In this document: in pieces, positions 35,830-45,491 of the stretch
Layout of the letters: each line of letters begins with the position of its first letter
Numbering within the stretch: position 1 is the first letter of the stretch
The notes under the pieces: generated by a model
The model's database searches: none
Seen by the model: the letters and a program-made list of their open reading frames with translations, nothing else
What the model was told of the DNA's origin: nothing
Program-made: the position numbers and the translations under genes
Assembly (NCBI RefSeq): GCF_008084145.1
Contig: NZ_VSDO01000002.1
Coordinates: 310,001-374,000 of the forward strand
Direction: 5' to 3'
DNA: 64,000 bases
Origin: Paenibacillus faecis
Lineage (GTDB): Bacteria > Bacillota > Bacilli > Paenibacillales > Paenibacillaceae

Positions 35830-38514
35830 ATGATGCATCGCAGACCTCTAGCGGCGTTCGCCTGCTGTTGGATTGCCGGAAACGGCCTATCCTATTGCGC
35901 CGACGGCTATATGTTTTGGCTTTTATGGAGCGGCTTGAGTTTGATCGTTCCGCTTCCGGCCGCTTTGGGACGGATATCTTGGAAACGAGGGGTAATGTTG
36001 TGGGCGGCTTTTTCGCTGGGGGCGGCTTATTGGGCTTACCATGATACCGGAAATGTCAGTGAGATCGGGGCAAGGTTCACGCAACACAGCGATAGTCAAC
36101 TGACGGAGGAAGCGGAGGGCAGTGTGGAAGGAACCATTATATCCCCGGTCAAAGTGGATGGGGACCGCGCCGATTTCGTTCTGCGTCTTAGCAAATACGT
36201 CTGGTTGGGATCACCGGAAGGAAATTCGAATATGGATTCGCGGAATCTTTCGCAGGAATACATAAGCCGGGAAAAGGTGGCCGTTCAGGTTCGTTTGTCC
36301 TCGGTAAAGGAAGTTAAGCAGGCATTCGCTTGGAAGCGGGGGCAGAAACTCACCATGCGTGGGACGTTCGAACGGCCGGGCATCGCCCGGAATTTCGGCG
36401 GCTTTGATTACCGCAAATATTTGCGCAACCAGCGGATTCATTGGTTGTTTAAGGTGAAGGGCGCTTCGGGGATCAACTTCTTTCCCCCGGAACGTATCGG
36501 TGTGTCGGCCTGGCTGGGCAAGGTCGACGGACTACGGGAAGCGCTTGGCAAGCGGGTGGAACGATTGTTCCCGGGATGGCAGGCCGGCTATATGCAGGGG
36601 CTGATCATCGGCCTCGAGGATGAACTCGAGCCCGAGAAGTACGACCAGTTTACCAATCTGGGTCTCACCCATATTCTGGCGATTTCGGGGAGCCATGTCG
36701 CCATTAACGTAGGACTTATCTTCGGGTTGCTCCGCTTATGCCGCGTTAGCCGCGAAACTTCGCTGCTGGTGGTGATGGGGTTTGTTCCGGCCTATGTGCT
36801 GTTAACCGGCTTTTCCCCGTCCGTCATCCGCTCGGGAGTCATGACCCTGCTGGGCCTCTATCTGTTGAAAAAGCGTCTTGTCAAGGATGGCATAAACGTG
36901 CTGTCAGCCGCGGCGCTGCTGATGCTGATGTGGGAGCCGTATTTTTTATTGAACGTCAGCTTTCAGTTGTCCTTTGCCGTCACGGCGGGACTGATGCTGT
37001 TTGTGCCGTTGTTGACCCCTCATCTCCGTTGGCTTCCCGAGCGGATCAGGGGAGCCGTCGCCATCACCGTGGCGGCTCAGCTCGTTTCTTTTCCGCTCAC
37101 CATTTATTACTTCAATCAGTTTTCTCTGCTCTCTTTGGCGGCCAATCTGCTTATCCTTCCGCTGGTCAGCCTTGTGGCTCTGCCGCTCGGCACCGTCGCC
37201 TTGCTGATCAGCGGGGTATGGCTCCGCTTGGGACAGGGGCTGGCCTATCCGGTGCGTTTCGTTAATTCATTGACGTTTGTAGCCGCGGAATGGCTGGATG
37301 GGCGAAGCGGTTTTATGACTTTCTGGAAATCGCCCTCCTTGGCATGGATCGCTATTTTCTATATTGTGACTTACTGGCTTTTAAAGAGAAATGCTTCGGA
37401 AATTCGGAGGGATGGTCCGTTTGCGGCCGCCGCCGAGACATCAGATCTGCAAGATACGGCTCCGCTTCCGTTAAAAACGGGGGCAGCCCACCCGGCCGCT
37501 CCGATATTATGGAACCACTCCCGAAACCGTCATTGGATAAGAGCGGGTTTTAACGGCTGTCTTGCACTCGGCCTTCTTGTGCTGCTTGTCTTCGGGTATC
37601 AACCGGATTATAAGCCGGGGACCGGCTATATTGAGTTTATCGATGTAGGGCAAGGGGACTGCGCTCTGATCACGACACCCGGCGGCTCACATATTCTTGT
37701 GGACGGCGGGGGCACCGTATCTTTTCGTAAACCGCAGGAGGCATGGCGAGACCGGAGGGTACCGTTTGAAGTCGGTGCCAAAACCGTGGTTCCTTTATTG
37801 AAGAAGCGAGGGGTCCACCGGCTGGACGCCATCATTTTGACGCATGGGGACCAGGATCATATCGGCGGGCTGCAAGCGATCGTTGACCAATTTCCGGTGG
37901 CGGCGCTCGTCACGAACGGTTCTCTTGCGGAATCCGCGACCATGACCAAGCTGATGAAAACGGCGCTCTCGAAAGAAATTCCGATATACGCCGCTTATAG
38001 AGGAATGAGGCTTACGCCCGACGCCCGCACGACTCTCGAATTTTTGTCGCCTCCTGCGGATTGGGATTCGCCGGAAGCGGCGGGTATCCCTTACGTAAAA
38101 AACCAGAATCGGCGATCGGTGGTGTTTCGGCTGAGGCTGGACGGCAAGTCTTTTATGTTTACCGGGGATATGGATGTGGCGGCTGAGCGGGAGCTGTTGG
38201 AGAACGAGGAACAGGTGGTCGGAGAAGATCCTGTCGATGTGTTGAAAGTGGCGCATCACGGCAGCAAAACCTCGACCTCGGCCGAATGGCTTCAGGAGGT
38301 CCGGCCCGCCGCCTCCGTCATTTCCGTCGGGGCTACCAATACCTACGGACATCCCAATGGGGACGTACTCAAGCGGCTTACGGAGGGAGGAGGCTCGATT
38401 TACCGGACGGATCGGATGGGCGAGGTTCAGATGGTGATCAGCAAAGGGGAAATTTGGATAAGGACAAAGATCGGCGCCCCGGTTCTCCATCATAAATTAT
38501 TAAAGTTGAATTAA
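35830..38514 (+). CDS. comEC: DNA uptake channel ComEC/Rec2
   Basis: Polytopic membrane protein forming the channel for single-stranded DNA; about 894 residues. In order: N-terminal membrane segments and a DUF4131-type OB-like region (residues about 1-220), the competence domain with many spans (GLIIGLEDELEPE, GLTHILAISGSHVAINVGL), and a C-terminal metallo-beta-lactamase domain beginning IEFIDVGQGDCALITTPGG with LTHGDQDHIGGLQ and AHHGSKTSTSAEWL. GGAGCGAGG supports ATG 35830 or 35833; ATG 35809 is in the preceding T-rich zone. Confidence 0.95.
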   Translation: MMHRRPLAAFACCWIAGNGLSYCADGYMFWLLWSGLSLIVPLPAALGRISWKRGVMLWAAFSLGAAYWAYHDTGNVSEIGARFTQHSDSQLTEEAEGSVEGTIISPVKVDGDRADFVLRLSKYVWLGSPEGNSNMDSRNLSQEYISREKVAVQVRLSSVKEVKQAFAWKRGQKLTMRGTFERPGIARNFGGFDYRKYLRNQRIHWLFKVKGASGINFFPPERIGVSAWLGKVDGLREALGKRVERLFPGWQAGYMQGLIIGLEDELEPEKYDQFTNLGLTHILAISGSHVAINVGLIFGLLRLCRVSRETSLLVVMGFVPAYVLLTGFSPSVIRSGVMTLLGLYLLKKRLVKDGINVLSAAALLMLMWEPYFLLNVSFQLSFAVTAGLMLFVPLLTPHLRWLPERIRGAVAITVAAQLVSFPLTIYYFNQFSLLSLAANLLILPLVSLVALPLGTVALLISGVWLRLGQGLAYPVRFVNSLTFVAAEWLDGRSGFMTFWKSPSLAWIAIFYIVTYWLLKRNASEIRRDGPFAAAAETSDLQDTAPLPLKTGAAHPAAPILWNHSRNRHWIRAGFNGCLALGLLVLLVFGYQPDYKPGTGYIEFIDVGQGDCALITTPGGSHILVDGGGTVSFRKPQEAWRDRRVPFEVGAKTVVPLLKKRGVHRLDAIILTHGDQDHIGGLQAIVDQFPVAALVTNGSLAESATMTKLMKTALSKEIPIYAAYRGMRLTPDARTTLEFLSPPADWDSPEAAGIPYVKNQNRRSVVFRLRLDGKSFMFTGDMDVAAERELLENEEQVVGEDPVDVLKVAHHGSKTSTSAEWLQEVRPAASVISVGATNTYGHPNGDVLKRLTEGGGSIYRTDRMGEVQMVISKGEIWIRTKIGAPVLHHKLLKLN

Positions 38515-38548
38515 GGATGGCGCGGATGACGCGTCCCCTTTTTTTTGG
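38514..38548 (+). terminator. Terminator after comEC
   Basis: GGATGGCGCG-GATGA-CGCGTCCCC forms an imperfect GC-rich hairpin followed by eight T residues. Confidence 0.7.
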
Positions 38549-38627
38549 TATTCTTAGGTGAGGTTAATGAAGAAACTTAGCTATCATACTTATTTCCTAA
38601 ATTAAAATCAAAAAATAGTAACATAAT

Positions 38628-38654
38628 TGCAACATCTTGAAGGGCGATCACGTC
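38628..38654 (+). promoter_or_regulatory. ECF-type promoter of the sigma/anti-sigma operon
   Basis: TGCAAC (38628-38633), 17 bp, CGTC (38651-38654) matches the SigW/SigX/SigM type (TGaAAC...CGTC). It lies just upstream of the ECF sigma gene, as expected for autoregulation. Confidence 0.65.
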
Positions 38655-38683
38655 TGTAATGTTGCAAGGAAGGGGGAGCCTTA

Positions 38684-39232
38684 GTGGTAGAGCAGGGACT
38701 CATCAGAGCCGCTCAAACGGGCGATCGCGACGCTCTAATCACCCTATTGCGAGAAATAGAAACTCACGTTTACAGGACAGCCTATTATATTTTGAATAAT
38801 GAGCAGGATGCACTGGACGCGGCCCAGGAGGCGCTGATCCGGATTTATACCAAAATCGATTCTTATGAGGAAAAAGCCCAGTTCAAAACCTGGGTGCAGC
38901 GGATTGTGACCAATATCTGCATCGATAAATTCCGCAGGAAGAAGCCAACCGTTTCCATTGAAGAACATGAACTGGTTTTCCAGGGAAAAGAAAGCGTGGA
39001 ACGCGAGGTAATGAGCGGATACCTTGCGCAGGATATCCGTGAAGCGATCGACCGTTTGCCTGAACATCACCGGACGGTCGTAGTTTTGAGATACTTGCAG
39101 GATTTTTCTTATAACGAAATTGCGGATAGCCTGAATTTGCCGCTGAATACGGTGAAATCCTATTTATTCAGGGCGAGGCAGCAGCTTCAACACTTACTCC
39201 AAGATTATCAGAAAGGTGGTGTATCGGGATGA
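38684..39232 (+). CDS. SigW-like ECF sigma factor
   Basis: 182-residue ECF sigma factor close to SigW. Region 2: YRTAYYILNNEQDALDAAQEALIRIYTKI and FKTWVQRIVTNICIDKFRRKKP; region 4: RTVVVLRYLQDFSYNEIADSLNLPLNTVKSYLFRARQQL. GTG start behind GGGGGAG. It overlaps the zinc anti-sigma gene by 4 bp. Probably responds to envelope stress. Confidence 0.92.
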   Translation: MVEQGLIRAAQTGDRDALITLLREIETHVYRTAYYILNNEQDALDAAQEALIRIYTKIDSYEEKAQFKTWVQRIVTNICIDKFRRKKPTVSIEEHELVFQGKESVEREVMSGYLAQDIREAIDRLPEHHRTVVVLRYLQDFSYNEIADSLNLPLNTVKSYLFRARQQLQHLLQDYQKGGVSG

Positions 39233-40449
39233 ATTGCTCGGAGGCGGTGGAATGGATGCATCGTTATATTGATCATGATCTGGACGAAGAACAAAGTTCA
39301 GTTCTGTTTGAACATCTGGAGGGCTGCGCTGAATGTTCGGAGAATTTTGCGCTGCTGCGGGAGATTTCCGCCAAGCTGGAAGATCTCCCTAAAGTGACCC
39401 CTCCCTTTAGTCTGGTCGACTCGATTCTGCCTCGGTTGGATGAGATCGACCGAGCGCGCCGGGAAGGCGGCGCCGCGTTTGAGGCTCTTCCCGCTACCAT
39501 GGTCTCCGGGGAAATAGCGAGCGAGCTCAGCCGGAATGATCGTCACCGGCAGTCCGGTCCGCGGCGCGGGCGAGTCTACCGTGCGGGTGCTCTGGGCGTG
39601 GCCGCTGCCGCCATATTGGGGTTGTTCATTTACCAATATGAACCTCAGCATGTGCCGGAAGCCGAAATGGCTTCCCGAGCCGCTCAGGATCGAAGCGGGG
39701 AAGAGACCGCTTCGACCATGAATGACTCCGGAGACGCATTACACGACGCGGGGGGGAGCGCGCCTGCGGATCAGAAGGGCGATGGGGCCGGTAATGAGCC
39801 GCAGGCAGACAGCGGCGCACCTGTGTCGGAAGCAAAACCCCCTTCTCCCGAAACTTCGGCTCCTCCTTCAAGGGAAGCGAAAGACGCCGATTCAGGGCGG
39901 AGAGGAAAGGATGCGGCTCCTTCCGAAGAGACAGGGGATGCGAAGGCGCCCAAGAAGGAAGCCCTTGCCCCTCCGGCAGGAACTAAGAGCGGGGACACAT
40001 CGGGCGGAGTGAAATCCGGCCATGCCGGGAACAGCCAGCCCGCGGGCAAACGGGGAGCGGCGGACGGAGAAGGTGAAGCGGTCAATCCCGATGAGGGTAC
40101 AGCCAACTCGATGATGGAGCTTCTTCCCCCGAAATCCGCGCTGGAAGATCAGGGCCAGATGTACGGGATCACCGCGGCCCCGTCGGTGTCGGAATGGACC
40201 TCTCCGGACGGGAGCTATACGGCGGAGTTTCGGGACAGCCGCTTGTATGTTTACCAGAACGCTGACGGAGAACGGAAGCTTCTCGTCGAACAGCCCGTAG
40301 ACGGGAGCTTGTTGGGCGGAGAATGGTCAGCGGACGGCCAAACGTTTACCTACGAGACGGAAAAAGACGGGGCTTCGTCCTCGCATCAGATCGAGCCGTC
40401 CCCACAGGAGCCTGCAACGGACAACGGTTCGAGCGGAAACCAGCAATAG
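39229..40449 (+). CDS. Zinc-finger (ZAS) transmembrane anti-sigma factor
   Basis: 406 residues. The N-terminal zinc anti-sigma domain has Cys3 and HLEGCAECSENF near 29-40 (H-x3-C-x2-C). One membrane span lies near 119-136 (RAGALGVAAAAILGLFIYQY). An extracellular disordered stretch of about 165 residues, rich in Ser/Gly/Pro/Ala/Asp/Lys, follows, then a compact C-terminal domain (MYGITAAPSVSEWTSPDGSYTAEF...GEWSADGQTFTYE). RsiW-like N-terminus, but the ectodomain is far longer. Released by regulated proteolysis in related systems. Confidence 0.9.
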   Translation: MNCSEAVEWMHRYIDHDLDEEQSSVLFEHLEGCAECSENFALLREISAKLEDLPKVTPPFSLVDSILPRLDEIDRARREGGAAFEALPATMVSGEIASELSRNDRHRQSGPRRGRVYRAGALGVAAAAILGLFIYQYEPQHVPEAEMASRAAQDRSGEETASTMNDSGDALHDAGGSAPADQKGDGAGNEPQADSGAPVSEAKPPSPETSAPPSREAKDADSGRRGKDAAPSEETGDAKAPKKEALAPPAGTKSGDTSGGVKSGHAGNSQPAGKRGAADGEGEAVNPDEGTANSMMELLPPKSALEDQGQMYGITAAPSVSEWTSPDGSYTAEFRDSRLYVYQNADGERKLLVEQPVDGSLLGGEWSADGQTFTYETEKDGASSSHQIEPSPQEPATDNGSSGNQQ

Positions 40450-40781
40450 CGGCTGAATTCAAGAGAGATATAATTTTGACAAAATCCGTAATTCGCCTTT
40501 TTATCGGATAGTCACCTTTTCGGGAGATATGGAATAGGTTATATAGATAGTAGAGAGCAAGATGAAGTGCCCCTGATCGTCGTATGACCGCCGGCGGGAA
40601 AGTTTCTAGAGCTTTTCCGCCCGCGTTTATATAGATGCTCCGGGACAAAGGGACCTTTCGCCGCGTGCAGAGGTCCCTTTGTTGCCTTTTGCGGCCCGCT
40701 TGGACGAATCGGGATTTTCACAGTATCATTAGTAGAGAAGAACATGAATATGTCATGTCCGAAGTAAGGGAGTTGCACCGA
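40450..40781. other. Gene-free region before holA
   Basis: 332 bp. Contains a TTGACA box at 40476-40481 with only a weak TTTTAT -10, a second AT-rich TATATAG patch near 40540, and the hairpin terminator listed separately. No reading frame here looks real; the open frame reaching back from holA is chance extension. Confidence 0.5.
40647..40685 (+). terminator. Terminator after anti-sigma operon
   Basis: AAAGGGACCT and AGGTCCCTTT form a perfect 10 bp stem around a 14 nt loop, followed by a short GTTGCCTTTT tract. Confidence 0.7.
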
Positions 40782-41807
40782 ATGGATATCAAAGCAGCGA
40801 TCAAGCAATTAAAGCAGGGGCAGGTCTCCCCGCTATATTTATGCTACGGTACGGAGAAATACCAGATCCAAGAGTTTATCGCTCTTTTGGAAGAACAAGT
40901 GGTGGACCGCGAGCAGCGCGATTTTTCGCTCGCTGCGTTCGATCTGGCGGAAACCCCCATCGAAGCGGTGGTGGAGGAAGCGGAAACGTTGCCTTTCCTG
41001 GTGGAGCGCAAGCTGATCGTCGTCCGTGATTCCGCCCTGTTTACCGCGGCGGCCAAGGAAGGCGGGAAGGTTGAACATCGAGTCGAAGCTTTGCTGGATT
41101 ACATGAATAATCCGGCCGAGCACAGTGTCATCGTCTTCGTGGTTCATCATGAGAAGCTGGATGAGCGGAAAAAAATCGTTAAAGCCATAAAAACGGCGGG
41201 GACCGTGCTTTCGTTTGCTCCGTTGGGCGGGAATGAACTGACGCAATGGGTTGTGCGCGAGGTGGAGAAGCGCGGCAGCCGCATCGGCCGGGATGCCGCC
41301 GAGGCGCTGATTGCCGCCTGCGGCGTACAGATGTCGGCGCTGTCGGTTGAGGTGGACAAGCTCTGCTTGTATGCCGGAGCGAACGGCATGATCGATACGG
41401 CCGCCGTGGACCAACTGGTGGCCCGCACCACCGAGCAGAACGTATTCGCGATGGTCGAGCATATCGCCGGCCTTAAATTGGAACGGGCGCTGGGCATTTT
41501 CTACGAACTGCTCAAGCAGCGCGAGGAACCGATCAAAATCGCCGCGCTGATCGCCAGGCAGTTCCGGATCATGCTGCAAGTGAAAGATCTGGCGCGTCAA
41601 AGCTATTCCCAGCAGCAAATCGCCTCCCAATTGGGACTGCACCCCTATGCGGTTAAAATCGCCGGGGAGCAGGCTCGAAAGTTCGAGCAGGCCCGTTTGA
41701 AGCAAATCCTTGCCGATTTGGCGCAGCTCGATTATCAGATGAAAAGCGGAGGCATCGATAAGGTGCTGGGGCTGGAGCTGTTTCTACTGAAGTTGGGCAC
41801 AGCATAG
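40782..41807 (+). CDS. holA: DNA polymerase III subunit delta
   Basis: Clamp-loader delta subunit that opens the beta clamp; about 341 residues. It begins MDIKAAIKQLKQGQVSPLYLCYGTEKYQIQEF, has VERKLIVVRDSALF, and ends with the HolA C-terminus (LKQREEPIKIAALIARQFRIMLQVKDL, YQMKSGGIDKVLGLELFLLKL). AAGGGAG fits ATG 40782; the frame extends upstream to 40635 without support. In this order (comEC..holA-rpsT) it matches B. subtilis. Confidence 0.95.
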   Translation: MDIKAAIKQLKQGQVSPLYLCYGTEKYQIQEFIALLEEQVVDREQRDFSLAAFDLAETPIEAVVEEAETLPFLVERKLIVVRDSALFTAAAKEGGKVEHRVEALLDYMNNPAEHSVIVFVVHHEKLDERKKIVKAIKTAGTVLSFAPLGGNELTQWVVREVEKRGSRIGRDAAEALIAACGVQMSALSVEVDKLCLYAGANGMIDTAAVDQLVARTTEQNVFAMVEHIAGLKLERALGIFYELLKQREEPIKIAALIARQFRIMLQVKDLARQSYSQQQIASQLGLHPYAVKIAGEQARKFEQARLKQILADLAQLDYQMKSGGIDKVLGLELFLLKLGTA

Positions 41808-41880
41808 CACTAGCGTTGCATTAACCCGGGGGGCAATAGCTGTGGCAGCATAGCATCCTTAGCACCTTCAAATTGCGCAG

Positions 41881-41926
41881 AAAGACCGGGCGTGAAGTTA
41901 CCGAAATAACTTCACGCCCGGTCTTT
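41881..41926. terminator. Bidirectional terminator, perfect 20 bp stem
   Basis: Arms at 41881-41900 and 41907-41926 are perfectly complementary over 20 bp (AAAGACCGGGCGTGAAGTTA and its complement) with a CCGAAA loop. It separates convergent holA and the DUF5050-like gene and can serve both. Confidence 0.92.
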
Positions 41927-41932
41927 CGCTTC

Positions 41933-43726
41933 TTACTTCGCCGTATAGACCCCTTCCTTATACTCCAGGGTATATACGATTCCTTTATCGGCCCCCAGAG
42001 TCCAACTCACGTTGTCCCGAACCAGGGGGACGTTACGACCGTTTCGATCCACCTTATAAACTCCCGGTTTATAGCCCCTGGCTACATAATAGACGTCGGA
42101 GCCGCCGTCCACATGGTAGGAAGCGGTGATTTGATCGCTTAGCTGAACCTCCTTGGCGAGTTTGATATCGTATCGGTAAAGAACGCCCATTTCCGAAGGC
42201 GCACTGCCATCGTTCACCAAGTAATAAATAAATCCGTCATGGAACGATACTTGGAAGACGGCCTTTTTCGATAGGACCTCACGGTTTTCTCCGTTCAGAT
42301 CGGTTTGAACCAAAAATCCGGTTTGAGCATCGATAAAGTAAATACGGTCATCCTTCACCCAAAAGTTTCTGGCGGGAGAGGTCAGCTTAACTTGAGTTTG
42401 GTCCGCCAGAGAGATTTTATAAACGGCGCTTTGGTCTTTGGCATCCTCTTCCTTGTAACCCAACACATACAGGTATCCGTCTTTAAGGTGAAGCGTCCCA
42501 TCGGACGAATAACCGACGCCTCCGCCGTCGCTGATGGTTCGGTGAATCCCGTAAGTAAAACCGGGTTTGCCCAAGGGAACTTCTTGCCCTGTCGCCATAT
42601 CCATTCGATAGAGGTTATTCGTTGGATCGCTCATGAACTTAAAGTCCGTGTAATAAATAGCTTTGCCGGACTTCACGAATTGAATGAGGCTCTTGGCGCC
42701 GAGGACTTCCTTTAATGAACCTTTTTCCACTCTGTATAAGGTATCGGAGCCGATCGTGTTATCCCCGGTATGCAGGTTTACGTACAGTTCGCCATCGATA
42801 AGCCGAATGTCGCTTAGCCAGCCATCCGACGGATTCCACGAGCCGAGCGAGCTGACTTTGCGAAATTGGTTTTTGATGAAGCTGTAAGCATAGAGCTCCG
42901 TGGAGTCTTTTACAACGGAAACGAAATAAAGTTCGTCTCCGAGAGTCTTCGTGAAGCTGAACGAAGGATTTCCCGGCACAGCCACTTTTTTCGCCTTCTG
43001 ACCGTCCGCCTTTCTGTACAGCTCATCCGTGATTTTGTTGTTGTCGTAGCTTCTTTTGTAATAATAAATAGAGCTTCCGTTTTTCGCGATCGGCGTGAGG
43101 GTTTTCTCGTAATCGACAGGCTTGCGGGAATCGGCCAGCTCCGCTTTGACCGCATCCTTGATGGACAGCGTCCGGGCATGCTTCACGTCCAGCGGGGTGT
43201 CGCCGATCAAAATCAAGCCGTCCAGCCAGTTGATTTGCTTCTCGAGCGCCACGGCGGCATCGCGCAGCGGAAGGACGACCCGGCCGTTTATTTTTTGCGG
43301 CGGAACTTCCAATTCCACCGGTTTTTTGTTGACCAGCATCGTCTTGCTGTTGACTGTGAACTTGATGGATCTCCCCTTTGCGGAGTTGTTGATCAGCACG
43401 ACGTCCGGCGTTTTCGGGTTCCAGACGACGTCCCACGTTCCTTCACCCGGCTTCACGGATTGACTGGCGAGATATCCCATCAGACGAATGGGAACGAGTA
43501 CCCTCCCTTTTCTTTGCACCACTTCGTACTTTTCATACATCGTGGCTTTATACCCGTAAATAAACACTTTTCCTTGATAATTGAAGGGGAAGATCACGGT
43601 TTGATAAAAGATGTCTTCCAGTGGTTTGCTGCCGCTTTCGTTTTCGCCCTCGGCATAGGCCGAGAAACCTCCGGTTCCCGCAACCAGGCATATGGCCAGT
43701 AGCCATGCGACAAATTGCTTTTTCAT
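41933..43726 (-). CDS. Secreted protein: copper-amine-oxidase-like N-domain plus DUF5050 repeats
   Basis: About 597 residues. Signal peptide (KKQFVAWLLAICLVAGTGGFSAYA), then a stalk-type domain with LVPIRLMGYLA and VVLPLRDAAVALEKQINWL typical of copper amine oxidase N-terminal domains of Bacillota surface proteins. Residues about 230-597 are repeated beta-strand units (IYYYK, ELYFVS, LYRVE, IYYTDF, IYFIDAQTG, IYYLVND, VYYVARG) as in DUF5050 propeller-like proteins. No catalytic copper ligands seen. ATG 43726 has GAGGGG upstream; the frame runs to 43822 without support. Probably cell-wall associated; function unknown. Confidence 0.82.
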   Translation of the reverse strand: MKKQFVAWLLAICLVAGTGGFSAYAEGENESGSKPLEDIFYQTVIFPFNYQGKVFIYGYKATMYEKYEVVQRKGRVLVPIRLMGYLASQSVKPGEGTWDVVWNPKTPDVVLINNSAKGRSIKFTVNSKTMLVNKKPVELEVPPQKINGRVVLPLRDAAVALEKQINWLDGLILIGDTPLDVKHARTLSIKDAVKAELADSRKPVDYEKTLTPIAKNGSSIYYYKRSYDNNKITDELYRKADGQKAKKVAVPGNPSFSFTKTLGDELYFVSVVKDSTELYAYSFIKNQFRKVSSLGSWNPSDGWLSDIRLIDGELYVNLHTGDNTIGSDTLYRVEKGSLKEVLGAKSLIQFVKSGKAIYYTDFKFMSDPTNNLYRMDMATGQEVPLGKPGFTYGIHRTISDGGGVGYSSDGTLHLKDGYLYVLGYKEEDAKDQSAVYKISLADQTQVKLTSPARNFWVKDDRIYFIDAQTGFLVQTDLNGENREVLSKKAVFQVSFHDGFIYYLVNDGSAPSEMGVLYRYDIKLAKEVQLSDQITASYHVDGGSDVYYVARGYKPGVYKVDRNGRNVPLVRDNVSWTLGADKGIVYTLEYKEGVYTAK

Positions 43727-43824
43727 AAATATCCCCTCTCTGCTTAAACCAAAATTTACCTCATGATCCATAGACGCTTTCAGGAAGCGGAAAGTTTCGG
43801 CGTTTGGCGGCGCATACATCAAAA

Positions 43825-43850
43825 AGACCTGAACGATATCGTTCAGGTCT
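43825..43850 (-). terminator. Terminator after rpsT
   Basis: AGACCTGAACG-ATAT-CGTTCAGGTCT with a T run on the minus strand. Confidence 0.88.
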
Positions 43851-43880
43851 CTTCGAGCTTAAGTTTATAAATAGCGACGC

Positions 43881-44153
43881 TTACGCTTGGGACGTAAGGG
43901 CGTTCAATTTTTTAGCCAAGCGGGATTTCTTACGGGCAGCTGCATTCTTGTGGATCAAACCTTTAGTCACGGCTTTGTCCAATTTTTTGGTTGCAGCGGC
44001 GAAAGCAGCTTTAGCTGTTTCCACTTCGTTGTTCGCCAGAGCGGTATCGGCTGCTTTAACAACCGTACGCAAAGCGGACTTTTGCGAAGCGTTCAGAGCG
44101 CGGCGCTTGTCGCTGGTTTTCACACGTTTGATTGCGGATTTAATGTTAGGCAT
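43881..44153 (-). CDS. rpsT: 30S ribosomal protein S20
   Basis: 90-residue S20, binding 16S r[24 protein letters not shown] start, Lys/Ala-rich helices, and [23 protein letters not shown] 44153 follows AGGAGGTG closely; an upstream GTG in frame overlaps that site. Single gene divergent from gpr, as in B. subtilis. Confidence 0.97.
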   Translation of the reverse strand: MPNIKSAIKRVKTSDKRRALNASQKSALRTVVKAADTALANNEVETAKAAFAAATKKLDKAVTKGLIHKNAAARKKSRLAKKLNALTSQA

Positions 44154-44326
44154 TGCATTCACCTCCTGTAAAGCATATATCAACCCAGATGATTCACAAC
44201 TTAAAATATTTTATCATGCGCCTCGGTAAAATGCAATCTATTCCTTAAAACAAAACCCGCTCGTGCATAATCGCTTTCTTACTCCCGCAAACTACAGGTA
44301 ATCGAGGAAAAGGAGGTCTTCATTTT

Positions 44327-45349
44327 ATGAATTTGGATTTGCGAGATTACTCCGTTCGAACCGACCTGGCCGTAGAGTCGAAGGAAATGGCGGAGACGGT
44401 ATACGGCGGCCCGGTACCTGGTTTGAACGAACAGACCGAGGAGCAGGACGGCATCCGAATAACCCGTCTTGATATAACGAACGAAGCGGCGGCCCGGCGG
44501 GTCGGAAAGATGATCGGCCATTATATTACGCTGGAAGTTCCGGCCCTGCGCGGCCAGGATACCGAACTGCAGGAGCGCGTGGCCGCGGCGTTTGCCCGGG
44601 AGTTCGACCATTTTCTGTCCAAAATCCATATCGGAAACAAAGCCAAAGTGCTGATCGTCGGACTTGGCAACTGGAATGTTACGCCGGACGCGCTCGGCCC
44701 CTTGGTCGTGGAAAACGTGCTGGTGACGCGCCACTTTTTTGAACTGACGCCGGATCGGGTGGCCCCGGGATACCGGGACGTGAGCGCCGTCGCTCCCGGT
44801 GTGCTGGGGATAACCGGAATCGAGTCGAGTGAAATCGTGCAGGGGATCGTCGACCGGACCAAACCGGACTTGATCATCGCCATCGACGCCCTCGCTTCCC
44901 GGTCGCTGGAGCGGGTAAATACGACGATCCAGATCGCGGATATCGGCATTCATCCGGGATCGGGGATCGGCAACAAGCGCCGGGGAATCACCCGGGAAAT
45001 CCTCGGCGTGCCGTGTATCGCGATCGGCGTACCTACGGTCTGCTACGCCTCAACGATCGTCAACAATGCGTTCGATCTCATGAAGACGCATTTTAGTCAG
45101 GAGATCGGCAGCGCAGCGGGCCAGCAGGGGCAGACGCGGCAGATCATGGGACTGCTCTCGGAATTGAGCGAGAACGAACGCCTTGGCTTGGTGAAAGAAG
45201 TGCTTGAGCCGCTCGGCCATGATCTGATCGTAACGCCGAAAGAAATCGATGAGTTCATCGAGGATATCGCCAACGTGATCGCCAGCGGGCTGAATATCGC
45301 CCTGCATGAGGCGGTGAATCCCGACAACGTGGCCGCGTACACGCATTAG
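44327..45349 (+). CDS. gpr: Germination protease GPR
   Basis: Aspartic-type spore protease that degrades small acid-soluble proteins at germination. 340 residues, starting with the propeptide region VRTDLAVESKEMAE, followed by VLIVGLGNWNVTPDALGP, GVLGITGIESSEIV, LIIAIDALASRS and IHPGSGIGNKRRGI. GGAGG precedes the ATG. Followed by a terminator, then spoIIP. Expected to be forespore-specific (SigF/SigG); I could not define a convincing sporulation promoter. Confidence 0.97.
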   Translation: MNLDLRDYSVRTDLAVESKEMAETVYGGPVPGLNEQTEEQDGIRITRLDITNEAAARRVGKMIGHYITLEVPALRGQDTELQERVAAAFAREFDHFLSKIHIGNKAKVLIVGLGNWNVTPDALGPLVVENVLVTRHFFELTPDRVAPGYRDVSAVAPGVLGITGIESSEIVQGIVDRTKPDLIIAIDALASRSLERVNTTIQIADIGIHPGSGIGNKRRGITREILGVPCIAIGVPTVCYASTIVNNAFDLMKTHFSQEIGSAAGQQGQTRQIMGLLSELSENERLGLVKEVLEPLGHDLIVTPKEIDEFIEDIANVIASGLNIALHEAVNPDNVAAYTH

Positions 45350-45364
45350 CCTCTCCCCTTCTAT

Positions 45365-45395
45365 GAAGTTCGCAATCTAGCGGACTTCTTTTTTT
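45365..45395 (+). terminator. Terminator after gpr
   Basis: GAAGTTCGC-AATCTA-GCGGACTTC (one G-T pair) followed by seven T residues. Confidence 0.88.
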
Positions 45396-45491
45396 GTGAG
45401 AATTCCAGGTTCTAACCCCCCCGCTAGGTTCATAGATTTGGAATATACAAGATCGAGCCAAAGGGAGACCGGCTGGAGGAGGAAAGACAAG

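Noticed and set aside
44220-44326. SigG-type promoter for gpr
   Set aside because: CATAATC at the expected place is not accompanied by a convincing -35 box; left unannotated.
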